Positions 33,821 through 48,800 of a stretch of DNA of 64,000 bases are shown here, in pieces. The stretch covers positions 11,568,500-11,632,499 of the forward strand of contig BSQZ01000001.1 in NCBI GenBank assembly GCA_033239005.1, written 5' to 3'. The notes below the pieces were generated by a model, which made no database searches, was not told where the DNA came from, and saw only the letters and a list, made by a program, of their open reading frames with translations. Numbering within the stretch: position 1 is the stretch's first letter; each line of letters begins with the position of its first letter. Origin of the DNA: Lamellibrachia satsuma (lineage: Eukaryota; Annelida; Polychaeta; Sabellida; Siboglinidae). The translations under genes were made by a program, and so were the position numbers.

Positions 33821-36800
33821 GCTTTATACTACAACTTTGTCTCACAGCCAAAGGTGTGACACTTTGAACGTTTCAATCTTGCTGGTTGAATACAGTTACG
33901 TTATTGGAAATAAAATCACTGAAATTGTATATTTTTAGGCACTACATTCGTGTGAAACTGTGGTCTGACCTCTACCCCACACTCTTACTATCAGCTGTGG
34001 CTACCCAACAAATTGTAGAAATAATTAAACATCCTTCCTTCCTAGTATCCACCGCGACATGCTAGCTCGCTTGTGCAAATTTGTTATTTAGTTCTGGTGA
34101 AATCATTGGAAAAACTATTAAATTGGGCAAAGAAAATCACTGGCAAATAAAATCACTGAAATCGGCTAAATTGCATATTTTTAGGCACTGCATTCGCTCG
34201 AAACATTTCTGAAAGTCTAACTGTGGTCTGACCTCTACTACTGCTGGTGGGTGGGCAGGTGCACCTTGGATGCCAGGGACCATAATCCCTGACAGCCACA
34301 CCAATATCCCCCCATTCCTTAGTCGCATTAGTTCCCTGCCGCAGGAGAGGAGACTGTGTTCCCCTGAAGCTCAAACAGGACAGGAAAGCTGGTAATTCAT
34401 CAGTTCAGCTTCCCAGTTGGAAGAAAGCGGTAATTGAGACATTTGCATAGGGACTATGTTACAATTGAGTAGCGTGCATTATTTAGATGATTAAGCACTG
34501 CCTGAGAGCAAGGGTCTTGTTATTTCACACAGTTAACCTGACAGAGCAATAGGGCAAGTAGGCAGTGTCTCTTTCAGGGCAGACAACTGTGCACTATTGC
34601 ACGGGTGGCCATATTAACATTTTGTCCGATTAGAAAAAACTGGACCATCAAAAATTCTTTAAAAAATTCACAGCCACTGACTGCCATCATGTCAGTAATA
34701 TTCTGAACAAGTTTCGTTTAAATCACATACCTCCAGTTCTTTTAATCATGTCGCAAATGCGTCTATCCTCAATATTGGCAGTTTTTGCCATATATTAATG
34801 TGCCTACCGGTGTTTCGGGAATGTCACCACCAAAATACCTACGCGCCTTTTTCTCACTGCCAAAGGTGCAACATTTTGAATGTTCCAAACTTGCAGGCTG
34901 AATACAGTTACTTCTTGGCAAATAAAATCACTGAAATCGACTAAACTGCGTATTTTAGGCACTACATTCATGTGAAACATTTCTGAAAGTCTAACTGTGG
35001 TCTGACCTCTATAGAGCATATCTCTCACACATTGGTTTAAAGACGTATACAAAGTCTGATAATTTTTACCATAAAAACAATGGGACAGTACAATGCAAGC
35101 TAGGGACCTTAAGTAAAAGCTTAAGAAAATCACTGACTATATCTAATCTAACATCTTGGCCGCCCAAATGTATCTAAATCATTAATGAACCACAATGTTT
35201 AAATAGAAATTGACCGTCATCTGTCCATGAATATTGACCTTGCCGTTTAGTATGCAATGTAAATATGATATTTAGGGCAAAACGTTCCGACTAAACAGAT
35301 AACAGTCAAATTATACGTACACATTTCGGTCAACCATTTGTGATCGTCACATGTTTAAAACTACTTACGAGTCAAACATTGGAGGCAAGTAAAGAGTAGT
35401 AAGGGAGGCAAACAATCAGCATGACAGATATGTAGTATCCATTCTAAAATACAGACAGTCACATTGAGCCTTGACACCAACTATGTAGATACTCACCACA
35501 GGGTCTGTGTCCGCAGCAGAGGTCTGCAGTCCACCTCTCCGCAGCAGTTTCGTCATCTCCTTCTCTGCAAGAGAAACATGACATGTCACCAAACTGTACA
35601 CATGTCGAAAAGTAAAGCAAAAACGTTAAACTACTGAATTTATACCCCACCCCTCAACATTTATTGCTCAAGGTATTTTACACTTTGCCCCTGCACAGAT
35701 ATGTTCACGCAAACGCCATTCAACTTCTATTTCTATATCCAGCAACGCTGCAGTTTCTGCATGAAAGCTTTTCGTTCTTATAATTCCACCACTGGAACCC
35801 TACCACTGTCTATTGATAGCATTTTATTAAACACCAGCCGAATTACCCGACACAACATTGGAGAAAAGATAAGCCACTGTAAGAGCTTATGACTCCTTGC
35901 ACTACACAGTCAAGTCTTATGACTCCTTGCACTACACAGTCAAGTCTTATGGCTCCTTGCACTACACAGTCAAGTCTTATGACTCCTTGCACTACACAGT
36001 CAAGTCTTATGACTCCTTGCACTACACAGTCAAGTCTTAAGACTCCTGGCACTATACAGTCAGGTCTTATGACTCCTGGCACTACACAGTCAAGTCTTAT
36101 GACTCCTTGCACTACACAGTCAAGTCTTATGACTTCTTGCACTACACAGTCAAGTCTTATAAAGGCACTGCATTTGGTTTCAAGAAACGTTCGTACCGTA
36201 TTTAGTGGACATTTGACGTAGATCATGTTACTCGGAACAATCGTAGAAAACATGCACAGCGTTGCAAACAATGGCACACAACTATGAACTACTATTGTTG
36301 TGAGTTACGTAATCTACATCATGATTTCCTTCATAAGATCCCCACCCCGGGAGAATTAAAAAATTTTTTAAAGTACGAACCATCCCAGTGGGACCCAAGC
36401 ACGACTACATAGAATTCATCCCAACACATGCGAAACTGTTGGAAATATGAGGGAACAGACGGACGGACAGACAGACAGACAGACAGACACAGAATGTTTT
36501 ATAGTTTTGATATCATAATCAACAACTGGAGTAGAAACAGCACTGTTAACCATTGGACTTGCTTCTGTATGCAACTACAAGTACGCAGTTAGCTCGGGGC
36601 AGTGTCTCTGACATTAAAAAGCGAGGCATTGATATTGTAATTGAACAATTATATCAAATCAATAATGTATTACAATTATGTTTCAGTGTTCAAATACATT
36701 TGTAATTCATTACAATTGCACCCAAGTGCCAACAATTACCTAGCTGAACTGGTACATGTGCACCACTGTGATAGCAGACTACGACAGACGCAGCAGTTAA

Positions 36801-39800
36801 CACTAAGTGTACAGGTGTCAAAGCGTGTGATTGGGAGACATGCCTTTGGGATTTCAGCACCCCCACTATGGAATCGGCTGCCTGTTGCTGTGTGCGAAAC
36901 TAAGGACGTTTAAATGAACACTTAATACCCACATGTTCAAATTGTTTTATGACCAGTGACACTGAAATATGTTGCTACGATAATTTTACAATTTCTCATT
37001 TTCTTGTTCAATATAGTTCATTATATTATTATATATTATTATATTATTTAAATTTGTTCATCAAGTATACTGTATTTCAATTTATTTATTATATATATAT
37101 ATATATATAACTAGTTTTAAAAGAGTATTTGGTAATAATTTACAATATTACATATTTTTATATCTGGATTATCAGCATAATTCTGTGCATTTTTACGTAT
37201 GTATTATTTTATTGTAAAGCATGTTGATCTATCTACAGGAGTTTGCACTATATAAGAACAAAATTATTATTATTATTATATAATTATGTTGTTGGAGAGC
37301 TCTGACAGTAATCCCATGTCAGAAAATTAACCCTAATCATAGACCCAACTTTAATATGTTTTTCTCAGTTTCTTTCATTTGAAGAAGTACGAGTTTACTT
37401 GCAAGGTTCTTAGGAGCCATATCAAAATATAATATACTAATAATATAATAATAATATAATAATAAAATGATAATAATAAATAATAATACAATATAAAATA
37501 ATAACTATATAAAACACTTCTATTGCGCTAAAATCCACGGGAGTTCAAAATGGGTTAAGCAGATCATTATCAATAAGCAATTCCAGTTGTCAATGTTTTA
37601 TACTAACTAAATTACTAAAAAAAATTGGTTTCAATGGCAGTGAGGGGGGTTAGCCGCTGCTTCGCTACATGTCATACCTGAAAGTACTTTCCAAAAAAAC
37701 ATCATTTATTTTATGATCCCAGTTTATAACTTTAGGTGAAGGATGAATAAATCAGTGACATTCTTCCGCGATCATGTTAGTGTGTGAATGCCTGCGATCA
37801 TGTTAGTGTGTGAATGCCTGCGATCATGTTAGTGTGTGAATGCCTGCGATCATGTTAGTGTGTGAATGCCTGCGATCATGTTAGTGTGTGAATGCCTGCG
37901 ATCATGTTAGTGTGTGAATGCCTGCGATCATGTTAGTGTGTGAATGCCTGCGATCATGTTAGTGTGTGAATGCCTGCGATCATGTTAGTGTGTGAATGCC
38001 TGCGATCATGTTAGTGTGTGAATGCCTGCGATCTTGTTAGTGTGTGAATGCCTGCGATCATGTTAGTGTGTGAATGCCTGCGATCATGTTAGTGTATGAA
38101 TGCCTGCATCGTATTCATTGGAACAGCTTGAAGGATGAGAACATTTTCACCGAGATCCAAAGGTCAATTTAATCTAAACTTCCTTGTATGGGTTTGATGT
38201 TAAATGGTGTTTCATGTAGTGTCATGCACTGTACTCTTTGAAGGCCCCTTAGTAAATAAAGCCAAAACAGCACTAGGCACTAGCTAACCAGGCCAAACGT
38301 CAGAATGTTACGTAATTTATGTAAATGAAAATGCCTTTGAAACGGCTATGTGAAATCTTAGGAAAGAATGTTGGCAAATCAGTTGTGTCATCTGCTCTAT
38401 TTAAAAAAAAAAAAAGGAAAATGCTTGTAAAATGGCTTTCGTTACAAATCGGAAACGAATGTTGGCAAATTGGCTGTGTCATCTGGTTTGTATTGCCCTC
38501 CGACTGTTCCACATTTCCACTGCTCCCGTCACACAATCTACCAGCTGCTTGATACTGCAGCTGAAAGATGTATCTAATGGCCAATGGAAACACCGAATAG
38601 ACAGGTCTTGCATCATGATGTCAAAATAATTTATGGACCTGTCCACTTCTAGACATAACTAGACATAATACAGCTTTACCCAGATGACTCCCAGTAGCCA
38701 ACTGTCATGGCACCTAGACACTTCCTCTGATAAATTGGCCAAAAAACAAAAATCTTTTTTGGTCTTTTTTGGGCCTGAATATCCTATAGAGGCATCAAGT
38801 GGCAACCCAGAAACACAGGAAATGTTCCTCTTCGTATGAGGAATGCAATGCAAAATACGTCTAGAGCTATGCCAAGAAACACTAACTCAACTGAATAAAT
38901 TCCTCAGTTGGATCAATGAACAAATACCAACAGTTGAAAATTAAACAAATGTATGAAGATTCAACAGATAAAATTATTATGCTTTAAATAAATTTATTAT
39001 GCTTTAAATAAATTTATTTGAATTAAATAAATGTTTATTTAAATTGATTAGACAAATCAGTTTCAGTGTACATACCAGTATTTCTAAGAACACAATCAGG
39101 TTTTAACACACAAAAGTAGTTACTTAAAAAGTTAATGATAACAAAACAACAAGTTTTATTACTATATTAAATTACTAAAAGTGTGTGAATTAGGCTTGTG
39201 TGTGTACCCGATTATAGTGTAGCAGCACTATTTCTTGGTTTGAATTGTCCAATTTGGCTAACAGCTTTCCCCCTATAGAATCACACTCCACTGGCAAATT
39301 CAAACAGCACAGATGGCTTCTATTTAGAAAGGAATGTGGTTGGAAATGCTTTGATTTGCTGTATAACTTTCATTAAAAAGATTCCATCTTCTACTGCTGT
39401 TCACTGCTCTCCAGGGCAATAATTATAATGAAACTGTGTTATGGGCCAGACATGAACATATTCTAAGAAACTTTATATCATAAGAAGCATTCATTAAGTG
39501 TCATTTTGATGGTCAAGTTTGCTTGCCTGTTATCGTGCAATAACCATGTACCACAAGCAAATATCACACTACTCTGTGACATGCTACAAGGCACATTTAC
39601 AGACTGCAGGCCATTTGTGTAGTGCCCAGGTTTAAACTTCTAGTTGCTGATTGATAGCATAGGCATACACATGTGTCAATGATGGAAGGATCCCTGGTGT
39701 ATGAAGGATCCCTGGTGTATGAAGACAGAATCCGGTTAATTTGGGCAACCATATTGTTTTTGTCAAAAACCAAATCGTAGGTTTTGACGAAAATGCTACT

Positions 39801-42800
39801 GAAGGTCTGTGCCAAGAGTTACAAAACAACAATTAAAGTTTTTATTAAAACGATTTTGTGCACAAGGTGGAATTGCACGACCGACATTTAGCACTGGTTT
39901 CAATGGGAAAACGAATAGGGTCCCACGCCAGCCCTGGGATAGTTTCTAAATGTGCCATGTTGCACTTGCATGTATGATACTGATCTCAGCAGCCACTGCT
40001 CCTGACATGTTATATGTGACTAGGGCATTGTCGATCAGTTTCTACCTGACCAGGAGTCAAGTTATCAAGTGCAATATCACACCAGGGCCGCCAGACAGTC
40101 TCAGACCGGCCAGGTCGAGACAAAGAAACCACCTTCTAAGGATTCACAGAGTTCAGATGATATCTGGCTGGTGTTGACAGCAAATGACATGCAAAATGAT
40201 TGGGATTAAGAGATAAAATTGTTTAGTAAAGAAACACACAACGAAGGTGCCTGGGCACATCTATGCATAAGACGTTTGGAAAATAGACCTTTGGACACTT
40301 TTCTTTTAACAAGATTGCCGTTCAATGCAAAACAAAAACCAGATGGCCAGTGGACAATGAAACCATTGACTTATCGACAGTCAAACGTTCATCTATGTGT
40401 TTTTAAACTTATTCACACTGTTAACACATAGAAAATCTTAGATAGATTGTTCCATTCATTTACTATGCCCTGTAAGAATGAATACTTTCTGGTATCTAAT
40501 CGACACTGCCTGTAATGTATAAAGCTTGTTAGTAGGAATTGTGATTAATGTTTGAATAATTCCATGTTCACATTTGTTGATATATTATAAACATACAGAA
40601 ATGTGAACACTTTCGTCCACGGAGGTTTCGTCCAGTAGGGCTTTTGTTTGTCCATGCCCCACCACGGGGTTTTGTTTGTCCATGCCCCTCCATGGGGTTT
40701 TGTTTGTCCATGCCCCTCCACGGGGTTTTGTTTGTCCATGCCCCTCCACGGGGTTTTGCCTGGTAGAGCTTTTCTTCATACAAACTCTTCCTATCCTTTT
40801 CCGCAAATCACTAGAGCGATCTGCCTAGAACAGGGAAGTAGAACTTAGTACTGCGTATGTACACAGACCCCCCTGAGACACACCTGTCTATGTAGAACCT
40901 TAAACAATGCTACAGCTGCTGGCCCCCACACATCACAGCTGTCACTGCTGCACTGACGCCACCATCATTTATCTCCACAGGAAACTGTAAAAGGAATGTT
41001 CAACGATAGTTGCTACCTGATATATTGATGTTCTTGATCGCTAACGCTGTGTATCGCGGATCGATTGTTGATGGAAGCACTTGTATTTCAAATCAGAGAG
41101 TCAAAAAGAACTACTGTTTCAGCAAAGAATATACTGTACCAACAAGAACAATTACTGATATTACACAGAAATCACAATGCTAACAATAGAAAAGTAATTG
41201 AAAATACCAATTATATTTTCACCAATTTCAATTACTTTTAAAAACAAAACACCGGTTCGAATTCCGGAATTGGCATTTTAGTTCAAATGTAATTGACCCC
41301 AATTCCGTATCAAGACTGACAGCAAGCAGTCAGCCCCCTGTCCCCCCCATGTCTCCTTCTGGGTCTCATTTCAGGATGGGACTGTGACAACTGAACCCAC
41401 AGATGGCCACAAATGTAAACAGAGTGTCTCCACCCATTACACAACACTCTGCCTGCATTAGCAGCTTAGGCTTGGTCTGTTTGTCTGTGTGAAATCACCA
41501 TTCAGCTTCCATTCCAGACACAAACTAAAGCCAGCTTCAATTAAGCTGACAACTATGGACCCGCTGTTGGCCATAGAATGTCTTACACAGAAACACACGT
41601 TTCTGACACAGTCGACTCTAAGCTGATTCTAAGTCGGGGTGTATAATATAACTACCAGTGTCATATTTATGTCTAAATTGGTGTTTTTGACACTTATTAA
41701 TTAGTTTATTTCTAAGTAGGGTAGAGCACATTACTGGACAGGTAAGTCTTTTACACACATTGTGACACACGCATGCACGCACGCACGCATGCACACACAC
41801 ACCACACACACAAAAAAGATTACTGTCTTCAGAAAGACTTTGTACAGAACTCCAACCATTGTCTGGCATGGGTGCTATGGTATTTATGATTGAAAGCAAC
41901 TTACATCTATGAATCTGCATGCTACAGAAACCTGGAATTAGTGACGTCAGATGCTGACCTATAGCTTTATTGGCGCACAGTACCATAGGGGTTAGAACAC
42001 TGGAATCTCAATCCAGAGGAGAGTGGTTCAAATCAGGGTTGTGTAAAACATTGTTACATATGAAGAATTCAGAAAAAGTCTGTAATAAAAAATGCTGGCT
42101 AGAAAGCTAAATGAGCCAAGAATCTTACGAGGAGATGACTGAAGTTTTGAAAATGATGCACAATTTATACAACGATGAATCCTCATCTAAACTTTCAAAT
42201 TAATCATCTTTCAGGACAGGGAATAGAGGTCACATGCTAAAATTGTTTACTCAAAGATCAAAAATAAATACCAAAAAATGCTTTCCCTCTCAGAGTGACT
42301 GAGCCTTGGAATTCGCTCCCTGAAACAGTCATATAGGCAAAATCCATAAATTCATTTAAAAACTGCCTGGACAAATTCTGGTCCAACCAGGCAACATTTT
42401 TTAAAAATTTTGAAACACCTTTAAAAATTGGAATCGGAACTCTTAAATTATTGATAGACGATGAAGATGTAACAAGAATCCTGCGATCAGAACCATCTTA
42501 AGGTTAAGATAAATGGCAAGACTCCAAAGAAAATGAATTGATATTATAGAGAAGTGTATTTCTGTCCCCAGTTGCACCAACAGGTTTACTACATGTTATC
42601 CTAACAGCACCTGATGTACAAATATATCTTAGATCTGGTGATTCAGACTGATACCACCGGACACGGTTCACTGGTTTTGTATTATCTTTAAGATGCAACA
42701 GTACTAAACATAGTACATTATCTAAATAACCATGATATCTACACCATAATTATTCTGCGTAAAATGAACTCACTTTAGAACAGTCAGTACACAATGGACA

Positions 42801-45800
42801 TTGGTGATACTGATAATAATGTAAACTTTTTAAAAGTTACTCTTCGAAAAAAAAAAATCGGATGTGTCAAGATTAGTTAAATTCTGTAAGTTTTTGGCTC
42901 AGATATATTGACCATGTACATGATATATTGACCATGTACAAGATACTCCTTATATAAAACACTGCCCCAAAACAACATAAAAAGAATGTTTTATTTGACC
43001 AATGTAACATTTTGAAAGATACAGACGTACGTCCATGTTAACGAAACAACATTACATAGTATAAGTTTATAATTTTACAATGAATGTGTTGTATATTAAG
43101 GCAAAATAATGGTAGTAGCTCCTCTAAGACTAACTAGTCGCTATCGAGGAGCCACCTTATAAATCAGGGTATTTATAAGTTAGTAAATTAGTTGGCCTAA
43201 CAAGTTATTATTTTTTATAGAGAAAAAATAAAACTAAATAAAATTAAATGAGTTTGGCAAATAAGTGCAATTCCTCCAATTAGAAGGAAACAAAATGTCA
43301 TGCGTGCCTGTAAATCTACAAATGTGTGTATTCTCTTTGTGTAGTTGTGAATACGTGTGTCTGTTGAGTGCGTGTGTGCGTGCGTGCGTGCGTGCATGCG
43401 TGTGTGCATGCGTACGTGTGTTTAGTTGCATGTTTTGTCATTACTGGTTCTGCCTACATGTATAACAATTTGCTATACTGCACAAGGTTTGATAGTTTTA
43501 TATGTACTGATGTTTGGTGTAGTTCACAAACCCGCTTTAATAGACTTAGTATGTGTGATGATTTTTCTTTTACCAGAGCTGGTGTAATGTTTAAAGTGTT
43601 ATGTAGATTGTATCTCAGGCATCGCTTAGCAAATTCATGTGGTGTTGTAAATGTGTGTAAATCATATTGTCTTCGTGTGTTGTGAGTGTGGATGTTTGTA
43701 TTTGGTGTCAGCTGCCAATTTTGCAGGCACGATGGTAATAGATTGTGCATAAATTTATAATAGAAATTTAGTTCTTGTAATCTTTGTAAATCTGTGATTT
43801 TTAATAAATTTAATCTTTTGAAAAGCAGGTCCGTAAGTGAGCTGTATCTACTCGTTGTTAGCATTCTAACAGCCCTCTTTTGTACTTTTTATATTCTTTC
43901 GCTTTGAGAGCCCCATGCCATGATGCAATAATTTGTATGTGGTAGGACCAATGTATTATAATATATAACTTTTTTTATTTTGGGGTAATCTGTTTAAGCT
44001 TATTTAACACTCCAATTGTTCTGCAACACTTATTTCAGAATGCTTCCTCCATGTTAAATTTGTGTCCAGAGTTAGACCTGGGAAGTTGAATTTACTTTTT
44101 CAATGTTTGTGTTACTGATTTGGAGCGTAGGTGCATTTACTTGTTTATTTGGCATGTGGAAAGCATACATCTAGATTTGTCTATGTTTAGTGACAGCTTG
44201 TTAATTTCAAGCCATTCATTTATTTTACCAAGTCCGTCATTAATTAAGGAATCAACATCAATGTTCTCCATACAAAAAAAATTATTTAGCTTATTTGAAA
44301 GGGTAGTGTCTGCATAAGTTATAAAATTAAACATTTCACTCAACTGTGAAATATCATTTATGTAGATTATAAACAACAGTAGCTCAAGAACAGACCCCTG
44401 TGGGACACCAGTGCTTATTTTCAGTGTCATAGATTTAGTATCGTCCAATTCTACATATTGCTTTCTATTTGTTGCTTTCTATTTGTTAAACAGTTTCAGA
44501 GTGGGGCCTTTCAACCCATCGTGTTTTAGTTTGTCCAGTAATATTTTATGATCGATGGTATCAAAAGCCTTGGATAGATCGAGAAAGATGTTTATAGGTA
44601 TTTTACTGTTGTCTATTTGAGTAGTGATTCTATCTACCAATTCTAAAGCGGCATATTCTGTTGAATGACCAGATCGAAAACCATATTGATTTTCTGCGAA
44701 CAATTTTGATTCTTCGAAATATTCTGACAGTTGACTGCTAATTACTTTTTCTATAACTTTTGATAGTGTTGGCAAAAGAGAGATTGGCCTGTAATTAGTT
44801 AACAAGGCTGGGTCTTCTTTCTTATATATGGGAATGACTTTGAAGTTTTTTCTGGGAAAACACCAGTGTGTATGACTTGATTTGCTATTACCGTTAAGGA
44901 TTTGATGAGTGATGGTACAATATGTTAAAAAATTTGCTATTTCTAATTTGTTAGTTATTTCAGTATTATTTTCATGGGAGATAATTCTTTTATTTTATTC
45001 TTAGAAAAAATTAATTTATGGTTTTCTATGTGTTTTTGATGTGTTTAAATTTGGTAAATGTTGTTTCGAAGTAAATGTTTTTAGGTGCTTGGATACTGCT
45101 CTTTAATATGGCATCGTGTGTTTTTAAGTTTGTGTTTAGGGTATTGTATTCTTGAGTGCCGGGTCTTGTCTTTTTCAATTTTGAATGTAATTTATCTCTA
45201 TATCTTATTGATTTAAGCAATCCCTGTGTTATCCATTTTGACTTCTTATGTTTATATTTATATTTGTTTAACTAATTTACAGGGAATACATTTATCTTTA
45301 GTTTTTTTAAAATAGTATTGTGTATCCTGTCATAGTTCATATTTGTATCAGCTGACCTGCTTTTATCTAGTTTGTTGTATATTTCTGATGCAATTATCTT
45401 GTTTTTTACTTGGGTCATGGCTTTCTCCATTTGTACATTTATTTGCAAAAATTTGGGAGTGGCTTCTTTATTAATTGTCATGTCAAATGGTATAAAGTAG
45501 GGTGATGATGAGATAGTCTTTAATAATATACCAACTTTTGTCTTTGTTGGTAGTTTTTTGTTTTGAGGAAGAAGTTGTCTATAAGTGTATGACAAAATTT
45601 TATTGGCAGGGTAATTTGCATACAGAATCTGTGTGTTGTTAGCATATAAAAAATCACTACATACTTTGTTTTCATTTATCTTTAGCAGATTTAAATTACA
45701 GTCACCAGCCAATATTACTTAATTTGTTTTCTAAGTTTGTTATGAGCACTGTGAGTTCATTTATAAACTACCTAATTTGATCATGTAGCATTCTGGGAGG

Positions 45801-48800
45801 CCAGCAGATGTTGCCTAGTATGACTTCTTTGGGTAGCCTACCGCTGGTTACTATGGGTAGCCCACCACCAGTTACTTTAATAATCAGTCCCTCCCAATAT
45901 TCATACTGATTTAGATTAATCAGTACCTCATACTTGAATATTGTATTTATGTAACTTACTAAGCCACCCTTTTCGCTGTAATATTTCCCTTGAATGATAC
46001 AGTTATAGTCAGGCAATTGTATTTGTGATATATCACTATTGTCCGTTATCCAATTTTCTTGTAAGCATATTACACTGAATTTTAAATTAATATTATTGAG
46101 TTCTTCAATAAATATTTCTAATTCATTGAATTTTGCATATATAGATTGTATGTTCAAGCTGAAAATACTTAAATGGTCTTTATTTGCACCTGTAAAAAAA
46201 ATGTTATTGTCAGTGTCATAATATGATGAGTGCTGTATTACTTGAGTTCTGTTATTTTCATTATACATTTTTATTATTAAGAATGTGTTTTAAACTGTTT
46301 TCTTCAATACTGCCAAGATGTAACAGGAATGACTGATCGGATTGTTCGTCATTTGGTGATTATAGATACAGTAGTGTTCTCAGACATAGCAGCGTTTTAG
46401 GCATATCAGTGCTCTTAGACATATCAGTGTTCTTAGGCTTACCAGTGTTCGTAGACATAACATTGTTGTTAGGCATACCAGTGTTCTTAGACATATCAGT
46501 GTTCTCAGACATATCAGTGTTCTTAGACATAACATTGTTCTTAGACACACCAGTGTTCTTAGACATACTAGAGTTCTTAGACATATCAGTGTTCTTAGGC
46601 ATACCAGTGTTCTTAGACATACCAATGTTCTTAGACATATCAGTGTTCTTAGACATATCAGTGTTCTTAGACATATCAGTGTTCTTAGGCATACCAGTGT
46701 GTTTAGACATAACATTAGTCTTTGACATAGTAGTGTTCTTAGACATAGCATTGTTTGTAGACATCGCTGTGTTCTTTGGCATAGAAGTATTCTCACATGG
46801 GAAGAAATGAAGACATATAACATTGTTCTTAGACATATCAGTGTTCTTAGACATACCAGAGTTCTTAGGCATACCAGTGTTCTTAGACATAGCATCGTTT
46901 GTAGACATCGCTGTGTTCTTTGGCATAGAAGTGTTCTCACATGGGAAGAAATGTTATCATTAGAAAGCTGAATTATTCTTCTTTCTGCCTCATATTTATT
47001 CATGAGCATAGTCAACGACAGCTAATGACGATTTATCTTACAAAACATGTCATATAGTTGGTGCCCATATTTGGTTGCTTTTACTATGCTCTGCCAAAAA
47101 AGTAAGCTTCCACTCATAGTATCTAAATACGTAAAACATTATACGATTGGAAAGCTCTATGATTGACCTATTCAGATACACATGAATAATGAATAAATGA
47201 ACTGACAATAACAGAATTATGAATAAGTGAGCTGACAACAACAGAATCAAACAAGCCATCGGGCCATTTGAAGATGTCCTAACGATGGTAAAGAGATGTA
47301 GAGATGTAGCGAATGAACATCGTCGTTACAAACACATGTAGTCTCGGTCATCTGGGCTTTTTGTTTACTAATCCGCCAGTTCGATGGCTCATTTTGTTCT
47401 GTGTTCGTTCACTTTAGGCTAGATTATCTGAAGTTTCCACATCAATATTTTGGCAAATTGCATGACACCATTAGTGAATCATGTAATTAAACTAGTTCAG
47501 ACAATTAGAATGATCTTGCAGGCTTTTTTGAGGTAAATTGGAAAAAAATCATAAAAATAAAACTTCTCCACATATTTAATTCATTTTAGTTTTATTTTGT
47601 AGCTATCATGTATGGGTAGTGATTGGGTACATTTTCTTATTGGGCATAGGCATATGCAGCCATTCGGTAATTGTGCTGTAGTTTTTATAATTTTATTATA
47701 ATAAAGTCTTTTTTAGCAACAAAATGGTACCTCGTTCACATTTGTACAATAATTATTACTGACGTTATGATTTTTTAAAGCACCTTTATGAATAGCTCCA
47801 CTGGTCACGTCTAGGGTTAAGTGAGCTAACTGTTCTAGAAAGTGGGCCCGTCTCAAAATCAGTGGATCTTCATTCACCTATCATGAACCTAGACTCACCT
47901 AGAACCTGCCATACTGGAAACACTAAGAACAGAAGATCTTGTGTTGCATTACGCAAAAAGTAAAATATGCCACATGTTGGGCAAATGGAAACAGAGTAAA
48001 TGTCGAACCCTCTGTGAACGCACATCTGGTTGTCTTCAATCTCAGCAAAGGTAAAAAAATCATGGAGATGTTTGCAACAGATTGTGTTCACATAACATAA
48101 GCGCTCATGATATAATCACCTGACAGCCATGGAGTCATCGTATATAAATGTTAATGTACTAAACTAAAAAATATATAACCCTTTTATGAGTATTATGTGC
48201 CTACCCTTGCTAAATGCATGCATCACTTTTATAGATTCGTAACACTTTGGGGGATTATACCATCACAATATCGATAAACTTCACGAAATATCATCATAAA
48301 ATTGCGCAAGTCATAATATATTTTTACCATAAGAATTTTACATTCATACGAAATGACCCCAGTACTGTTATCTGGCCATACCATGAATATTTATGTCAAT
48401 AAAATCCGCCACAGGCACATCCCACTGCGATTTTATGGCCGTAAAGCAAAACTGTTACCTCTATTTCCAACGCAACAAAAATATAAGCAACAGCATTTTG
48501 CAACGAATCTATGTGAAACTGCCGGAGATACGAGGGAACAGACAGAGTCACTGACTACTTTATAATACAGATGTAGAGACACCTACACCTATCAAGTACT
48601 ACGCAGTCACAAGTGTACCGCAAGCAGATTACTGTTGTCTAAATATACAGAAATAAAACACCGTAACGTAACAATGGGGCTCAGTATTCCTCGTTTTTCT
48701 TCAGCTACTCGAACTACAGAGAAAAGACAACAGCCATATCCCAGTGCCAACCATCTACTGCATCTGCATAGTTTGCATTACTACGCATTCTTCAAGTGGC

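Larger units (their letters stand above)
33274..33972 (+). mobile_element. GTCAGACC-end MITE with internal 46-bp expansion
   Basis: Ends GAGGTCAGACCACAGT and ACTGTGGTCTGACCTC are perfect 16-bp inverted repeats. The usual interior (GGTGGCCGT-like start, ATTCTGAACAAGTTTCATC, CCTCCAGTTCTTTTAAT) is interrupted by about six 46-bp tandem units at 33363-33650 and by (TA)n at 33776-33820. A TA beside the right end is seen in several copies, suggesting TA target duplication. There is no transposase. Confidence 0.88.

Noticed and set aside
41965..42040. Functional tRNA-Glu (CTC)
   Set aside because: The anticodon hairpin is good, but the acceptor and T stems do not pair well and similar heads in the window belong to SINEs.
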